The notes: generated by a model from the sequence alone, not told the origin. Positions 16,594 through 25,845 are shown, counted from the first letter of the stretch. The stretch: DNA of 64,000 nucleotides from Flavobacteriales bacterium (GCA_016716605.1 JADJWA010000001.1:3269001-3333000); one strand, 5' to 3'. Program-made: numbers and translations.

Positions 16594-17934
16594 ATGCCCG
16601 ATCCTGCACCGAACCGCTCCCGGAGGGCTGCGCGCTGCTTATTCGCGGTGCTGCTGGCCGTGTGCGCCTGGCACATCGAATGGGCCAGCGACGACAACAC
16701 GGTGAGCCGTGCGCTAGCGGTGAGCGCGCTCGCCGAGCGTGGAACCCTGGAGATCACGCCGCATCATGAGCGCACCGGCGACAAGGCGATCACGGATGGC
16801 CGCTATTACAGCGACAAGGCTCCGTTGCCTACCTACACGATAGCCGCCCTGTGGAAGCTGGGAAGGAGCATCGGCCTGATTGAACCGGCCGAAGACCCGG
16901 TCGATGCCCGGATCCTGGTCCTGGGGGGCCTCCTTTTCGGAAGCATCCCCATGGCCATGATCGCCCTGATCGCCTTGGTCGAGCTCCGGCGGGCGCGGCC
17001 CGAAGCCCCGTGGCTGCTCGGGATCTTACCCATCCTCGGCTCCTTCCTCTTCGTTTACAGCGGCACTTTCTTCAATCACCTGCCCGCTGCGCTCTTCGGG
17101 CTGCTCGCCGCAATCGACCTGCGTGATGGGAAGCACGCGCGCGCAGGGCTCTTCGCAGGCCTAGGCAGTGCCTGCGACGCCGCGTTGCTCTTCATCCTCG
17201 CGGCCTGGATCGGGCAATTGACCCTTGCGAAGCGCGGGGCGCTACTCCCTTTCATGCTGGCCTTGTTGCCCGGTGCAGCCGTGACCATGGTCAACAACCT
17301 CGCGGTGACCGGCTCGCCCTTCACCTTCCCTAGTGCCCACGCTGTGAACTATGGCGTGATGCGTGAGAGCTATGGTTTCGGGACCTGGCAGCCTGCCGCA
17401 TTCCTGGGCTTGACCTTGAGTGGTTACCGTGGCTTGCTCGTGTACGCGCCTGCGCTGATCTCCGTGGTGCTCCTGGCACTGCTGGATCGGCGCCGCTTGC
17501 TCAGGCGCGACCTCCTGATCGACCCGTTCATCCTGCCGACGATCGTCCTGGTGCTGGTGTTCTTCACGCATGCTACGTGGTGGGGCGGCTGGGCCTACGG
17601 CCCGCGCTACCTCACACCCGTGCCCATCCTGCTGCTTGTGCGTGCCATGCCGGCGATCTCGCGGCGGCTATGGCTCGCGCGCGCCACGGTGGCATTGAGC
17701 ATGGCCGGGCTGCTGTGGGCGGTAGCGGCCAAGCTCACCGCCGGACACGGCTTGCCCACCGAGGTGAAGGACCCGCTCCTGAGCATGGTGCTGCCCTTGG
17801 TCCGTGAGCGTGCCTTCCATGGTGCTGGCTGGCCGACAGCCGTGGGCTTCTCACCGGCCATGGGGGCCTTTCTCTTCGTCTGCGCGATCACGCTAGCTTA
17901 CTTCGGCGCTCGGCGGTGCGCCACCCAACTCTGA
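16594..17934 (+). CDS. Polytopic membrane protein, possibly glycosyltransferase-like
   Basis: A 446-residue hydrophobic protein with roughly ten membrane segments. After the first (CLFAVLLAVCAWHIEW) comes a polar loop containing DGRYYSDKAPLPTYTIAALW. Later segments include GSFLFVYSGTFFNHLPAALF and HATWWGGWAYGPRYLTPVPIL. The loop after the first helix and the WGGWAYGPRY segment recall uncharacterised GT-C-like proteins, but I see no diagnostic DE or DD motif. The start at 16594 is the first ATG after the divergent hexomutase gene. The stop overlaps the rsmE start (TGATG). Confidence 0.7.
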   Translation: MPDPAPNRSRRAARCLFAVLLAVCAWHIEWASDDNTVSRALAVSALAERGTLEITPHHERTGDKAITDGRYYSDKAPLPTYTIAALWKLGRSIGLIEPAEDPVDARILVLGGLLFGSIPMAMIALIALVELRRARPEAPWLLGILPILGSFLFVYSGTFFNHLPAALFGLLAAIDLRDGKHARAGLFAGLGSACDAALLFILAAWIGQLTLAKRGALLPFMLALLPGAAVTMVNNLAVTGSPFTFPSAHAVNYGVMRESYGFGTWQPAAFLGLTLSGYRGLLVYAPALISVVLLALLDRRRLLRRDLLIDPFILPTIVLVLVFFTHATWWGGWAYGPRYLTPVPILLLVRAMPAISRRLWLARATVALSMAGLLWAVAAKLTAGHGLPTEVKDPLLSMVLPLVRERAFHGAGWPTAVGFSPAMGAFLFVCAITLAYFGARRCATQL

Positions 17935-18635
17935 TGCACCTGTTCTTCTGCCCCGATCTGGAGAGCGGCCTGGTGAACCTGCCGGATGAAGAAGCGCACC
18001 ACGCCACGCAGGTGCTGCGGCTCGCGGTGGGGCAGCGCATCGGCCTCTTGAACGGCCGCGGATCGCGTGCTGAGGCGGAACTGGTCGATGTTTCACGCAA
18101 GCGATGCGTGGCCATGGTCCTCGAAACCGAGGATGTGGCGTCTGAGCGCGGCGCCCGCATCCACCTGGCCGTGGCCCACACCAAGCAGGCTGACCGGTTC
18201 GAGTGGTTCGTGGAGAAAGCCGTGGAGATCGGCATCGACCGGATCACGCCGCTGGCCACTGCGCGCACCGAACGCGGCCGTGCGCGGATCGACCGCATGG
18301 AGCGCGTGGCCATCAGTGCGCTGAAGCAGAGCCAACGGGCCTGGCTGCCTCAGATCGATCCGCTCACCACCTTAGGAGACCTCTTGGTTGAGGCCTTGCC
18401 CGAACAGCGTTTCTTCGGCCATATCAATGCACAGAGCATTCCTTTCAGGGAGGCCTACCATCCGGAAGCGGACGCGATCCTGGTGATTGGCCCTGAAGGC
18501 GACTTCACGCCCGCTGAGATCGAGGAGCTCCTAGCTCATGACCATGCCCCGATCACCCTCGGCAACGCACGTCTGCGCACAGAGACCGCGGCGGTGGCCG
18601 CTTGCGCATTCATGAGCCTGAAGCAGTCGGGATAA
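17934..18635 (+). CDS. rsmE: 16S rRNA (uracil-1498-N3)-methyltransferase
   Basis: A 233-residue SPOUT methyltransferase that methylates U1498 of 16S rRNA. MHLFFCPDL opens the protein, DEEAHHATQVLRLAVGQRIGLLNGRG forms the N-terminal PUA-like domain, and KQADRFEWFVEKAVEIGIDRITPL follows. The SAM-binding knot is VIGPEGDFTPAEIE then LGNARLRTETAAVAA. ATG 17934 shares its first base with the stop of the upstream gene, so the two are coupled. Length is normal for the family. Confidence 0.92.
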   Translation: MHLFFCPDLESGLVNLPDEEAHHATQVLRLAVGQRIGLLNGRGSRAEAELVDVSRKRCVAMVLETEDVASERGARIHLAVAHTKQADRFEWFVEKAVEIGIDRITPLATARTERGRARIDRMERVAISALKQSQRAWLPQIDPLTTLGDLLVEALPEQRFFGHINAQSIPFREAYHPEADAILVIGPEGDFTPAEIEELLAHDHAPITLGNARLRTETAAVAACAFMSLKQSG

Positions 18636-18640
18636 CTTCG
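18633..18640 (+). promoter_or_regulatory. -7 promoter box of the DUF4159 gene
   Basis: TAACTTCG ends five bases before ATG 18646 and overlaps the TAA stop region of rsmE. This spacing implies a leaderless or nearly leaderless mRNA. Confidence 0.5.
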
Positions 18641-18645
18641 GCCCC

Positions 18646-19311
18646 ATGCTGCGAAGAACAGTCCTGATCCTTTTCGCTGCGATGACCTGCATGGAGGCCA
18701 CGGCGCAAGGCACCTACAAGCTCGCTGTGCTCAAGTATGGCGGTGGCGGCGACTGGTACGCGAATCCCAGCGCGGTGCCCAACCTGGTGAAGTTCTGCAA
18801 CGCCCAACTCGGCATGGGCATCAACCCTGATGTGCCCGCGGTGGAGGTGGGCAGTGCGGAGCTATTCAACCATCCGCTCTTTCACATGACTGGCCACGGC
18901 AACGTGACGCTCTCCGCCAAGGAAGCCGAGAACCTGCGCGCCTATCTGATCGGCGGAGGATTCCTGCATATCAGCGACAATTATGGCATGGACCCATATG
19001 TGCGGCCCATGATCGCACGCGTCTTCCCCGAATCTGAACTGGTGGAGCTTCCCTTCGCGCATCCCATCTACCATCAGGCCTTCGAATTCGCGCAAGGCCT
19101 GCCTAAGATCCATGAGCACGATGGCAAGCCACCACGCGGCTTTGGCCTGTTCTGGGAAGGGCGGCTGGTCTGCTTCTACGACAGCGAGTGCGACCTGAGC
19201 GACGGCTGGGAGGACCCCGATGTGCATGGCGACAGCGAGGCCACCCGACTGAAAGCCCTGCGCATGGGCGCCAACATCGTGCGCCTGGCCTTCAGCGGAC
19301 AAGGGGATTGA
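18646..19311 (+). CDS. DUF4159 domain protein, exported
   Basis: A 221-residue protein with an N-terminal signal peptide (LILFAAMTCMEATAQ, cleavage probably after Q20 or so). The rest is one DUF4159 domain: KLAVLKYGGGGDWYANP, LFHMTGHGNVTLSAKEAENLRAYLIGGG, ISDNYGMDPYVRP and the C-terminal TRLKALRMGANIVRLAFSG. The domain has a class I glutamine amidotransferase-like look, but the function is not established. The gene is followed after three bases by the YggS gene, so the two are probably co-transcribed. Confidence 0.83.
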   Translation: MLRRTVLILFAAMTCMEATAQGTYKLAVLKYGGGGDWYANPSAVPNLVKFCNAQLGMGINPDVPAVEVGSAELFNHPLFHMTGHGNVTLSAKEAENLRAYLIGGGFLHISDNYGMDPYVRPMIARVFPESELVELPFAHPIYHQAFEFAQGLPKIHEHDGKPPRGFGLFWEGRLVCFYDSECDLSDGWEDPDVHGDSEATRLKALRMGANIVRLAFSGQGD

Positions 19312-19314
19312 GCC

Positions 19315-19980
19315 ATGGTTGCCCAGGACCTTGCGCAACGGTATGATCGCGTGAAGGGGCTGCTGCCGCCGGGCGTCACGCTAGTGGCTGTGAGCAAGAA
19401 GCGAACGGTTGAGGAGGTCCGCGCCCTCTACGCGCTGGGCCACCGCGATTTCGGGGAGAATTACGCGCAGGAGCTGCGAGCCAAGCAGTCCTTGCTGCCC
19501 GGTGACATCCGCTGGCACTTCATCGGCCATCTGCAGCGCAGCAACGTGAAGCACATCCTGCCGATCGCGCATTTGATCCATGGCGTCGATGGCGCCGCGC
19601 TCATGGACGAGATCGAGAAGCGTGCGGCCGCGCTCGGCCAGGTCGCCCGAGTGCTGGCCCAGGTCCACATCGCGGTGGAGGATACCAAGCATGGCCTTTC
19701 GCCGGATGAAACCCGATCGCTGATCAAGGCGAAGGCGGGGGGCCGATGGCCCAATGTGGAGCTATGCGGGCTGATGGGAATGGCCAGCAACACCCCGGAC
19801 ACCGGGCAAGTGAAGGCTGAACTCGAAGGGCTGGCCTGCTTGTTCGATGAATTGAAGGCCTTGTTGGGCGAAGGATTCAGCATCTTGAGCATGGGCATGA
19901 GCGGAGACCTTGACGCCGCCTTGGATGCGGGCAGCAACATGGTCCGGATCGGCACGGCCATTTTCGGTGAGAGGGAGTGA
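19315..19980 (+). CDS. YggS/PLPBP family pyridoxal phosphate homeostasis protein
   Basis: A 221-residue single-domain PLP protein. LVAVSKKRTVEEV holds the PLP lysine (about residue 25), FGENYAQEL and WHFIGHLQRSNVKHI are family hallmarks, and LCGLMGMAS, FSILSMGMSGDLDAALDAGSNMVRIG and AIFGER close the barrel. The protein binds PLP in the cytoplasm and buffers its level; it has no known enzymatic activity. Confidence 0.93.
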   Translation: MVAQDLAQRYDRVKGLLPPGVTLVAVSKKRTVEEVRALYALGHRDFGENYAQELRAKQSLLPGDIRWHFIGHLQRSNVKHILPIAHLIHGVDGAALMDEIEKRAAALGQVARVLAQVHIAVEDTKHGLSPDETRSLIKAKAGGRWPNVELCGLMGMASNTPDTGQVKAELEGLACLFDELKALLGEGFSILSMGMSGDLDAALDAGSNMVRIGTAIFGERE

Positions 19981-20042
19981 AAGCAACCGCAAGCTGCGAT
20001 CGCGTCTTCTGGGCATACCTTTCGGAACCCAAGGCCCTGACC

Positions 20043-21083
20043 ATGAACCGGATCATTACCCTGAGCCTTCCACTCCTGCTTCTCTCCCCGGTGCTCGCCC
20101 AGCGCCACATTGAAGTAGGCCTCGCTTCGGGCGTGACCAATTACTATGGTGACTTGGGTAACTTCGACGGGCAAGTGCAATGGAATAGCACGCGGCCCGG
20201 GCTTTCCGTCACCTTCCGCAACTTCTTGAACAATAAGAAGCGCTACGTCACCCGGGCCATCGACGCCGAAGCGCGCGTCAGTTGGTTCCGCGTCGGCTAC
20301 GAGGAGGCCGACCCGGTCAAGGGGGTGGTTTACTCCGAACTGCGCAACCGCCGCCGCGGCATCGGCTTCCGCAACGACCTCTTCGGATTGAGCGGGCACG
20401 TGGTCCTTAACGCCTACCGCGAGCCCTACCAGCCCTTGTTCCAGCAGCGCTTCTTCATGTACTTCCACCTGGGGCTGGGCATTTACTACGGACGGCCCAA
20501 GGCCGATCTGTTCCGCGGCGATGCCGGCTTGGATAACCGTTACTATTTCTGGGACGATGGCACCGTGCGCAACGGTCCGATGGATAACCCCGACGCGCAG
20601 GTGATCGAGCGCGATGGCAAGTACGAGACCGACCTGTTCGAGTGGCAGACCGAAGGCGGAATCGGCACCGGCGAGCCCGGCAAGCGCTACCGCCTATCGC
20701 CGTGGCACGTGGCCATGCCCATCGGGGCCGGCGTTCGCTATATGGCCACCAAACAGATGAGCATCGGCCTCGAGTTCAGTTACGTGATGTTCATGAATGA
20801 CCATATCGATGATGTGAGCGATCGTTACGCCACCTACGCTGAGATCGATGCGGCGTATGCCGGCGATCCTGCGCGACAAGCGATGGGGCGCTACATCAGC
20901 GATCCCACCGGGCAGGGCACCAATGGCGAGATCGGGATCGGCACCAGCCGCCGCGGCAATCCGGGCCTGCTCGATACCATCAGCTTCTTCAACCTCGAGG
21001 TCTCGTACAAGTTCAAGCGCAGCCCCGGACGCCGCAGCTTCCTCACCATGAAGCGCGGCAAGGACGCCACCTCGGCACGCTGA
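20043..21083 (+). CDS. DUF6089-like outer-membrane beta-barrel protein
   Basis: A 346-residue exported protein. ATG 20043 gives a good signal peptide (ITLSLPLLLLSPVLAQ) followed at once by HIEVGLASGVTNYYGDLG, the typical opening of DUF6089 barrels. Alternating hydrophobic and polar strands, many aromatic residues and SIGLEFSYVMFMNDHIDDVS fit an outer-membrane barrel. An upstream start would add 22 unrelated residues. The sequence TACCTTTCG lies about 18 bases before the ATG and may be its promoter box. Confidence 0.8.
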   Translation: MNRIITLSLPLLLLSPVLAQRHIEVGLASGVTNYYGDLGNFDGQVQWNSTRPGLSVTFRNFLNNKKRYVTRAIDAEARVSWFRVGYEEADPVKGVVYSELRNRRRGIGFRNDLFGLSGHVVLNAYREPYQPLFQQRFFMYFHLGLGIYYGRPKADLFRGDAGLDNRYYFWDDGTVRNGPMDNPDAQVIERDGKYETDLFEWQTEGGIGTGEPGKRYRLSPWHVAMPIGAGVRYMATKQMSIGLEFSYVMFMNDHIDDVSDRYATYAEIDAAYAGDPARQAMGRYISDPTGQGTNGEIGIGTSRRGNPGLLDTISFFNLEVSYKFKRSPGRRSFLTMKRGKDATSAR

Positions 21084-21110
21084 GGAGATCCTCCCCCATC
21101 ACCAATCCGC

Positions 21111-21644
21111 ATGACGCGAAGCTCCGGTAAGCAGCAGCGCATAGATCTGGCATTCGCCGCATTGCTCAGCGACGACGATACCGCAGCGCTCACAGCGCTC
21201 ACCCGCATCGAGGAGCAGGGCGATGCCCGCGCCATACCTCACCTGCTGAATGCGCTCATCGCGAATCCCTCAGAAGCGGTCCGTGCCCGGATCACGGCGC
21301 TGCTGCACACGGTGAAAGCAGCCGATGCCGTGCCGACCCTGATCGCCGCGCTTGATGAGCCGCAGCTTGCGCCTGCACGGCGCACCATCCTATCGACGTT
21401 CTGGAGCGCCGGGCTCGATGCGCGCGAGCACCTTCCACGCTTCATCGACCTGGCCATCGCCGGCGATCCGCAGGATTGCTTCGAGTGCCTGACCGTGATC
21501 GAGAACCAGGAGATCTGGCCCGAGAAGCCTGCCCGGATCGGCCTCGCGCGCATCCGGAAGGCCGCAGCGGAAGAACCCGATGCCATGAAGTCCTCGATGC
21601 TGCAGGGCATCGCCGAGGAATTGGATCGGCGCCTCGGGGCCTGA
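21111..21644 (+). CDS. HEAT-repeat protein
   Basis: A 177-residue helical protein with repeating ALTALTRIEEQGDARAIPHLLNAL, ITALLHTVKAADAVPTLIAAL and similar paired helices, a HEAT or PBS-lyase-type scaffold. No signal peptide, so probably cytoplasmic. Its stop TGA is directly followed by TCA, the stop of the convergent PorE-like gene, giving a shared TGATCA palindrome at 21642-21647 and no terminator space. The partner is unknown. Confidence 0.75.
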   Translation: MTRSSGKQQRIDLAFAALLSDDDTAALTALTRIEEQGDARAIPHLLNALIANPSEAVRARITALLHTVKAADAVPTLIAALDEPQLAPARRTILSTFWSAGLDAREHLPRFIDLAIAGDPQDCFECLTVIENQEIWPEKPARIGLARIRKAAAEEPDAMKSSMLQGIAEELDRRLGA

Positions 21645-23636
21645 TCACAGCACCTTCGCCTCCGTCCTTCGGTTCAGCGCACGGCCTTGCTCCGAGTCGT
21701 TGCCGGCCACTGGCATCGTTTCGCCATAACCCCTCGCGGTGATCCGGGCAGCATCGATCCCCTGCCTCACCACGAAGTCGCGCACGGCATTCGCGCGCTG
21801 CTCGCTGAGCTCCTGGTTTGCACCTTCGTTGCCCACGTCGTCCGTGTGGCCACCGAGCTCGATCCGCATGGACGGGTTCGTCCTCAGCAGCTTCAACAGC
21901 TTCTCCAACTCGGCGTTGGATTCAGCCAGCAACTCGTAGCTGGCCGTTTTGAAGAAGATGTTGCGCAAAGCGATCACGCCTCCGCTGGTGATCGGGCTCA
22001 TGGGCACGTTGAGCGTGATCGGCTCCTTGTTCGTGGCGGCCGCCACATCGTAATTCTCCGAGAAGAAGAGATAACCCTCGGCGCTGGCTGTGAGGGCATA
22101 GCTCCTCCCGCTGGGCAGGCACACGAGGAACTCGCCCGTCTTCGGATCGCTGTACGCCGCCGTGGCCAGTTTCGCCGTGCTCAGGTCGAAGAGTTCGACA
22201 TCGGCTTCCAAGGGCTCGCCGCTGGTCTTGTCGGTGACCTGCCCTCGGATGTATTTGACCGGCTGCGGACGCGCCTCCGGATAGAGCTCGAAACTGTACA
22301 GGTCGAGATCGCCATGGCCACCGGGCCGATCGCTGGCGAAATAGGCGATGTCGCCCTTGGCACTCACGAGCAGGCTGTTCTCGTCCGCACCGGTATTGAT
22401 CGGGTACCCCAGGTTCAAGGCCTTGCCCCAGTTGCCATCGTCCTGCATGCGGCTCACGTAGATGTCGAGCCCGCCGAAACCGGGATGGCCATTGCTGCTG
22501 AAGTAGAGCGTCCGGCCATCGGGATGGATCTGGACGCTCTCCTCCTGCCACGGCGTGTTCACGTTGGGGCCGAGCTTCTCCGGCTTCGTCCAGGAGCCGT
22601 CGTCGCTCATGCGGCTCGTCCAGATGTCCATATCGCTGACGCCGTTGCCCGTTCGGCGTCCGCGCACGAAGTAGAGCGCGCGTCCATCGCTGGCCATGCT
22701 CGGTTGGCTCTCCCAGCTGGCGGTGTTCACGGGTGCGCCGAGATTCTGCGCTGGGCTCCATCGATCGCCGATGCGCTGGCTGATGAAGAGGTCGCAGCTG
22801 CCCAGTCCCCGCAGGTTGTCGCCATAGCTGCCATCCTCCAGGGCGCACTTGGTGAAGATGATGAAGCGGCCATCGGGCGTGAGCGTGCCAGCACCTTCAT
22901 TGTAATCCGCGGTGCTCACCGTGGGAATCGCCTTGCTCGCCTGCCATGCGCCATCAGGCCCGCGCTTGCTCATGTAGAAATCCTCTTGCATGCCATAGAT
23001 CTGGATCTGCGGCGCTTTCACCCGGCGCGTGAAGATCAAGGTGCCATCATCGGCGGTGATGCAGGGATAGTATTCGGGGTCGCCGCTGTTGATCGCGGGA
23101 CCGAGATTCGCCGGCTCGAAGGGCACCGGTTGCTGGATGGCACGTGCCGCGAAAGCGCAGTTCTCGATGCCTAGTCGCGCGCGGGCCTTGCGCTGCGGCT
23201 CCTGTTCCTTCTCCAGGTAGCCTTGGTAATTCTTCTCCGCTTCAACATACTGCCCGCTGCGGAATTCGAGATCGGCCAAGTGCAATTGCGCTGTCGGAAA
23301 GAAGCGCGGCGCGATGCTCATCACCTCGCGGTACCGGGTGATCGCCTCGCTGTCCTTGCCTTCCCTCTCGGCGATCTCGGCGAGCATGATCCGCGGCTCC
23401 ACGAAGCGCTCATCCGCATTCGCAGCCTTGAGGAAGTCGCTCTTGGCGCATTCGAGCTTGCGTTGCTGCATGCACGTGCTGCCGCTCTCGTACAGCTTGA
23501 TGGCCTTCTTGTCCTGCGTGGAATATCCTCCGGGCTGAGAGTAGGCAGTCGGCAGCATGCAGTGGGCAGTGAACGCCGCCACCATGAACGACAATCTCAC
23601 TGCCCCTTGCCTACTGCCTACTGGCGACTGCTTCAT
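21645..23636 (-). CDS. PorE-like envelope protein: TPR, PD40 beta-propeller, regulatory-like domain and OmpA domain
   Basis: A 663-residue protein. After a signal region (residues 1-35) come TPR helices (about 40-130) and a WD40-like PD40 propeller (about 160-430) with repeats such as GRTLYFSSNGHPGFGG and GDIAYFASDRPGGHGD. A carboxypeptidase-regulatory-like domain follows (IRGQVTDKTSGEPLEA, about 460-540), then an OmpA peptidoglycan-binding domain (ELGGHTDDVGNEGANQ, LSEQRANAVRDFV). This is the architecture of PorE, which anchors the type IX secretion motor to peptidoglycan, though non-T9SS proteins share it. The start overlaps the stop of queE (ATGA). The N-terminal signal region is encoded by a repeat element (23540-23631). 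Confidence 0.85.
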   Translation of the reverse strand: MKQSPVGSRQGAVRLSFMVAAFTAHCMLPTAYSQPGGYSTQDKKAIKLYESGSTCMQQRKLECAKSDFLKAANADERFVEPRIMLAEIAEREGKDSEAITRYREVMSIAPRFFPTAQLHLADLEFRSGQYVEAEKNYQGYLEKEQEPQRKARARLGIENCAFAARAIQQPVPFEPANLGPAINSGDPEYYPCITADDGTLIFTRRVKAPQIQIYGMQEDFYMSKRGPDGAWQASKAIPTVSTADYNEGAGTLTPDGRFIIFTKCALEDGSYGDNLRGLGSCDLFISQRIGDRWSPAQNLGAPVNTASWESQPSMASDGRALYFVRGRRTGNGVSDMDIWTSRMSDDGSWTKPEKLGPNVNTPWQEESVQIHPDGRTLYFSSNGHPGFGGLDIYVSRMQDDGNWGKALNLGYPINTGADENSLLVSAKGDIAYFASDRPGGHGDLDLYSFELYPEARPQPVKYIRGQVTDKTSGEPLEADVELFDLSTAKLATAAYSDPKTGEFLVCLPSGRSYALTASAEGYLFFSENYDVAAATNKEPITLNVPMSPITSGGVIALRNIFFKTASYELLAESNAELEKLLKLLRTNPSMRIELGGHTDDVGNEGANQELSEQRANAVRDFVVRQGIDAARITARGYGETMPVAGNDSEQGRALNRRTEAKVL
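23540..23631. repeat. Degenerate inverted repeat, type A (AGTAGGCAGT), at the queE / PorE-like gene junction
   Basis: The left arm (23540-23572) reads AGTAGGCAGTCGGCAGC... and ends GTGGGCAGTGA. The right arm (23597-23631) is TCACTGCCCC... followed by CTACTGCCTACTGG, its imperfect reverse complement. Both arms are built from a loose 7-10 base unit of the form GGCAGT(A/G/C). The element begins immediately after the queE stop and encodes residues 2-33 of the PorE-like protein, including the end of its signal peptide (TAHCMLPTAYSQ). Confidence 0.65.
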
Positions 23637-24235
23637 CGGATGTTCATGTATTTGTGCGCCTGCAACGAGATCCTCCATTTCGGATGGGCCTTCACATGCT
23701 CCACGATCAATGGCAGCATCGCATCGCGCTTGTCCCATTCGGGCTGGAGGAAAAGGACGCACCCCGGTCGTGCCTTCGCGGCTTGCTCTTCGGCCCATTG
23801 CAGGTCGTGCTTGTTGAAGACGATCACCTTGAGCTCATCGGCGCGCTCGAACGCCTCGGGGAGCGCTGGCTTGAACTTCTTCGGACTGAGGCATACATGG
23901 TGCCATGCGCCGCTGAAGGGGTGCGCGCCGCTGGTCTCGAGGTGCGTGCGGAAGCCCGCTTCCCGAAGCGCTTGCGTCAATGACCCCAGGTCGTGCATGA
24001 GAGGCTCGCCGCCCGTGATCACGGCGATACGGGAAGGGTTCTTCGCGGCATCAGCCACAATCGCCTCCACTTCTATTCGTGGATGCGCGCTCGCGTCCCA
24101 GCTTTCCTTCACGTCGCACCAGGTGCAGCCTACATCGCAGCCACCGAGGCGGATGAAGTACGCGGCCTGACCGGCGAAGAGCCCTTCACCTTGAATGGTG
24201 CTGAAGGCCTCCATGACGGGTAGCGCGCGTGCCAT
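23633..24235 (-). CDS. queE: 7-carboxy-7-deazaguanine synthase
   Basis: A 200-residue radical SAM enzyme making CDG in the queuosine precursor pathway. EAFSTIQGEGLFAGQAAYF is followed by CDVGCTWCD, the CxxxCxxC cluster ligands at residues 33, 37 and 40, then AVITGGEPLMH and the C-terminal QAHKYMNIR. ATG 24235 is the first ATG of the frame; an upstream TTG is less likely. Together with queA (37474-38697) it shows that the organism makes queuosine-type tRNA modifications, though the genes are 13 kb apart. Confidence 0.9.
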   Translation of the reverse strand: MARALPVMEAFSTIQGEGLFAGQAAYFIRLGGCDVGCTWCDVKESWDASAHPRIEVEAIVADAAKNPSRIAVITGGEPLMHDLGSLTQALREAGFRTHLETSGAHPFSGAWHHVCLSPKKFKPALPEAFERADELKVIVFNKHDLQWAEEQAAKARPGCVLFLQPEWDKRDAMLPLIVEHVKAHPKWRISLQAHKYMNIR

Positions 24236-24314
24236 GCAACAAAGGAAAGCGGGGCGCAATCGTTCCCATGCGCCGGCCCGCGGGAGTGCCCATGCCGCGA
24301 TGTGGATAATCGCT

Positions 24315-25817
24315 CTACTTGGCCTTGTTCCGCTCGCGCAGCCGTGTCACCAAATCAGCGATCTGCTCAGCGCTGAGGCTCTTGCCCACGAAGCGGCGGT
24401 CCTTATCGACCACGAAGAGCTTGGGCGTGCTGTACACGTCCCAGGCATCGGCGTAGTTGAGGCTTTCAAGCGTGGTGTGCTTGGGGATGAACTTGCGCGG
24501 GTCCTTCTTGGCCTCTTCAAAGATGTTCTTGGTTAGGCCCACATTGATCCAATCCAGATTATTCTCCGCGATGAACCTCTTCCAGTCCTTGAACAGCCCA
24601 TCGTCCGTGGCCTTGGCGACCGCGAAGACCTCGATGCCCATGCCCTTGAGCTTCTCGGTGTACACCTTGTGGATCTCCGGCATCTCCTTCTTGCAATGGC
24701 CGCAATGCGGGTCCCAGAAGATGATGACCACATAGTCGTTGGGCAGGTCGTAGTAGTTGATCCACTTCTCCTCTGTGCTGTCCGTAAGGCAGAGGTAGGG
24801 CGCCTTGCGTCCGATCAACAATGGTGCTTGCTTGCGCGCACGCTCGCAGAGCTTTTCAAGCTTCTCCGCGTCCATCCAATCGGCGCGGCCGGGCTTGCCA
24901 TCCTTGGGGCAGTAGTACGTGAGCGCCATGTGCACGAATACGGCATCCATGCCCATGATATCGCTGGTCTCGTACTTGTGCGTGATGGAGTGCACCACGT
25001 ACTGGAAGGTCTCCTTGGTGTCGCCGGTCTTCGCGATCATCGCGTCAACCAGGCGGATGATGGTATCGGGGACCTGCGGGATGACCTTGGTGATGTACTC
25101 CTCGAATTTGTTGCCGAACACGGGCACGCGCACGATCCGCGGATCGGTGAGGTCGAAGTTGTCCCAGAAGTGATCGCGGTACTGGTAGTAGCTGGCGGCG
25201 CTGTCGAGGCTGCCATCGGATTTGCGCGGCTCGGGAAGCTCAACGGCCATGCTCATCTTCACGAGCGAGGCCACAAGCGAGCCGGGATTGTTGGCAATCA
25301 GGTCGCGCTGGTACTGCTTCACGCGCTTGTCAAGCTCGGTCATGCGCTCCTTCACCTCGGCGCGGGCGGCTTCGTCCTTGGCGGCCTCGAGCTGCGCACG
25401 GTGGCCATCGCCCTCGATGCGGCGCTCATTCAGGAAGCGGATGTAATTGATGAACACCTCGTTCTCCTTGCTCTGCTTGATCTGCAGGGCAGGGAGCAGG
25501 TCGTTGCGGTGCGTGGCCACTTTGATCACGGGCTCGTTCACCACCAGTTCGAAGTACTTCGGACCCGGCACCACTACCGCGTACACGCCAGCGGGATAGC
25601 CGTTCTCCTTCTTGAACAAGGCGTTGGACTTCGCATCAACGATAGCGGTGTCGCTGTAATAGAGCTTGCTGCCGTAGTAGTTAGCTAAGAAGACCGTATC
25701 GCCCTTGGCCAGGCCCTGGATCTGGGCCTCGATGGTGCGCTTGGGACCGTCTTGCGCCTTGCCTGGAACGATGCTGGCAGCGATAGCTGCGGATAGGATC
25801 ACGTAACGGAGATGCAT
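24315..25817 (-). CDS. TlpA-like periplasmic thiol:disulfide protein with DUF4369 and DUF5106-type regions
   Basis: A 500-residue exported protein. A signal peptide (YVILSAAIAASIVPGKAQ) is followed by a DUF4369-like beta domain (about 25-120, GLAKGDTVFLANYYGSKLYYSDTAI) and a helical DUF5106-like middle. The C-terminal thioredoxin fold has CGHC at about residues 369-372 in FWDPHCGHCKKEMPEI. It probably reduces or isomerises disulfides in the periplasm. ATG 25817 is chosen because it starts the signal peptide and follows a perfect promoter box; an upstream extension would run through the repeat element. Confidence 0.88.
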   Translation of the reverse strand: MHLRYVILSAAIAASIVPGKAQDGPKRTIEAQIQGLAKGDTVFLANYYGSKLYYSDTAIVDAKSNALFKKENGYPAGVYAVVVPGPKYFELVVNEPVIKVATHRNDLLPALQIKQSKENEVFINYIRFLNERRIEGDGHRAQLEAAKDEAARAEVKERMTELDKRVKQYQRDLIANNPGSLVASLVKMSMAVELPEPRKSDGSLDSAASYYQYRDHFWDNFDLTDPRIVRVPVFGNKFEEYITKVIPQVPDTIIRLVDAMIAKTGDTKETFQYVVHSITHKYETSDIMGMDAVFVHMALTYYCPKDGKPGRADWMDAEKLEKLCERARKQAPLLIGRKAPYLCLTDSTEEKWINYYDLPNDYVVIIFWDPHCGHCKKEMPEIHKVYTEKLKGMGIEVFAVAKATDDGLFKDWKRFIAENNLDWINVGLTKNIFEEAKKDPRKFIPKHTTLESLNYADAWDVYSTPKLFVVDKDRRFVGKSLSAEQIADLVTRLRERNKAK

Positions 25818-25837
25818 GCGTGGATCTGATTGCGCGG

Positions 25838-25845
25838 CAAATGTA
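25838..25845 (-). promoter_or_regulatory. -7 promoter box of the TlpA-like gene
   Basis: The minus strand reads TACATTTG, an exact match to TAnnTTTG, ending 20 bases before ATG 25817. Confidence 0.6.
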
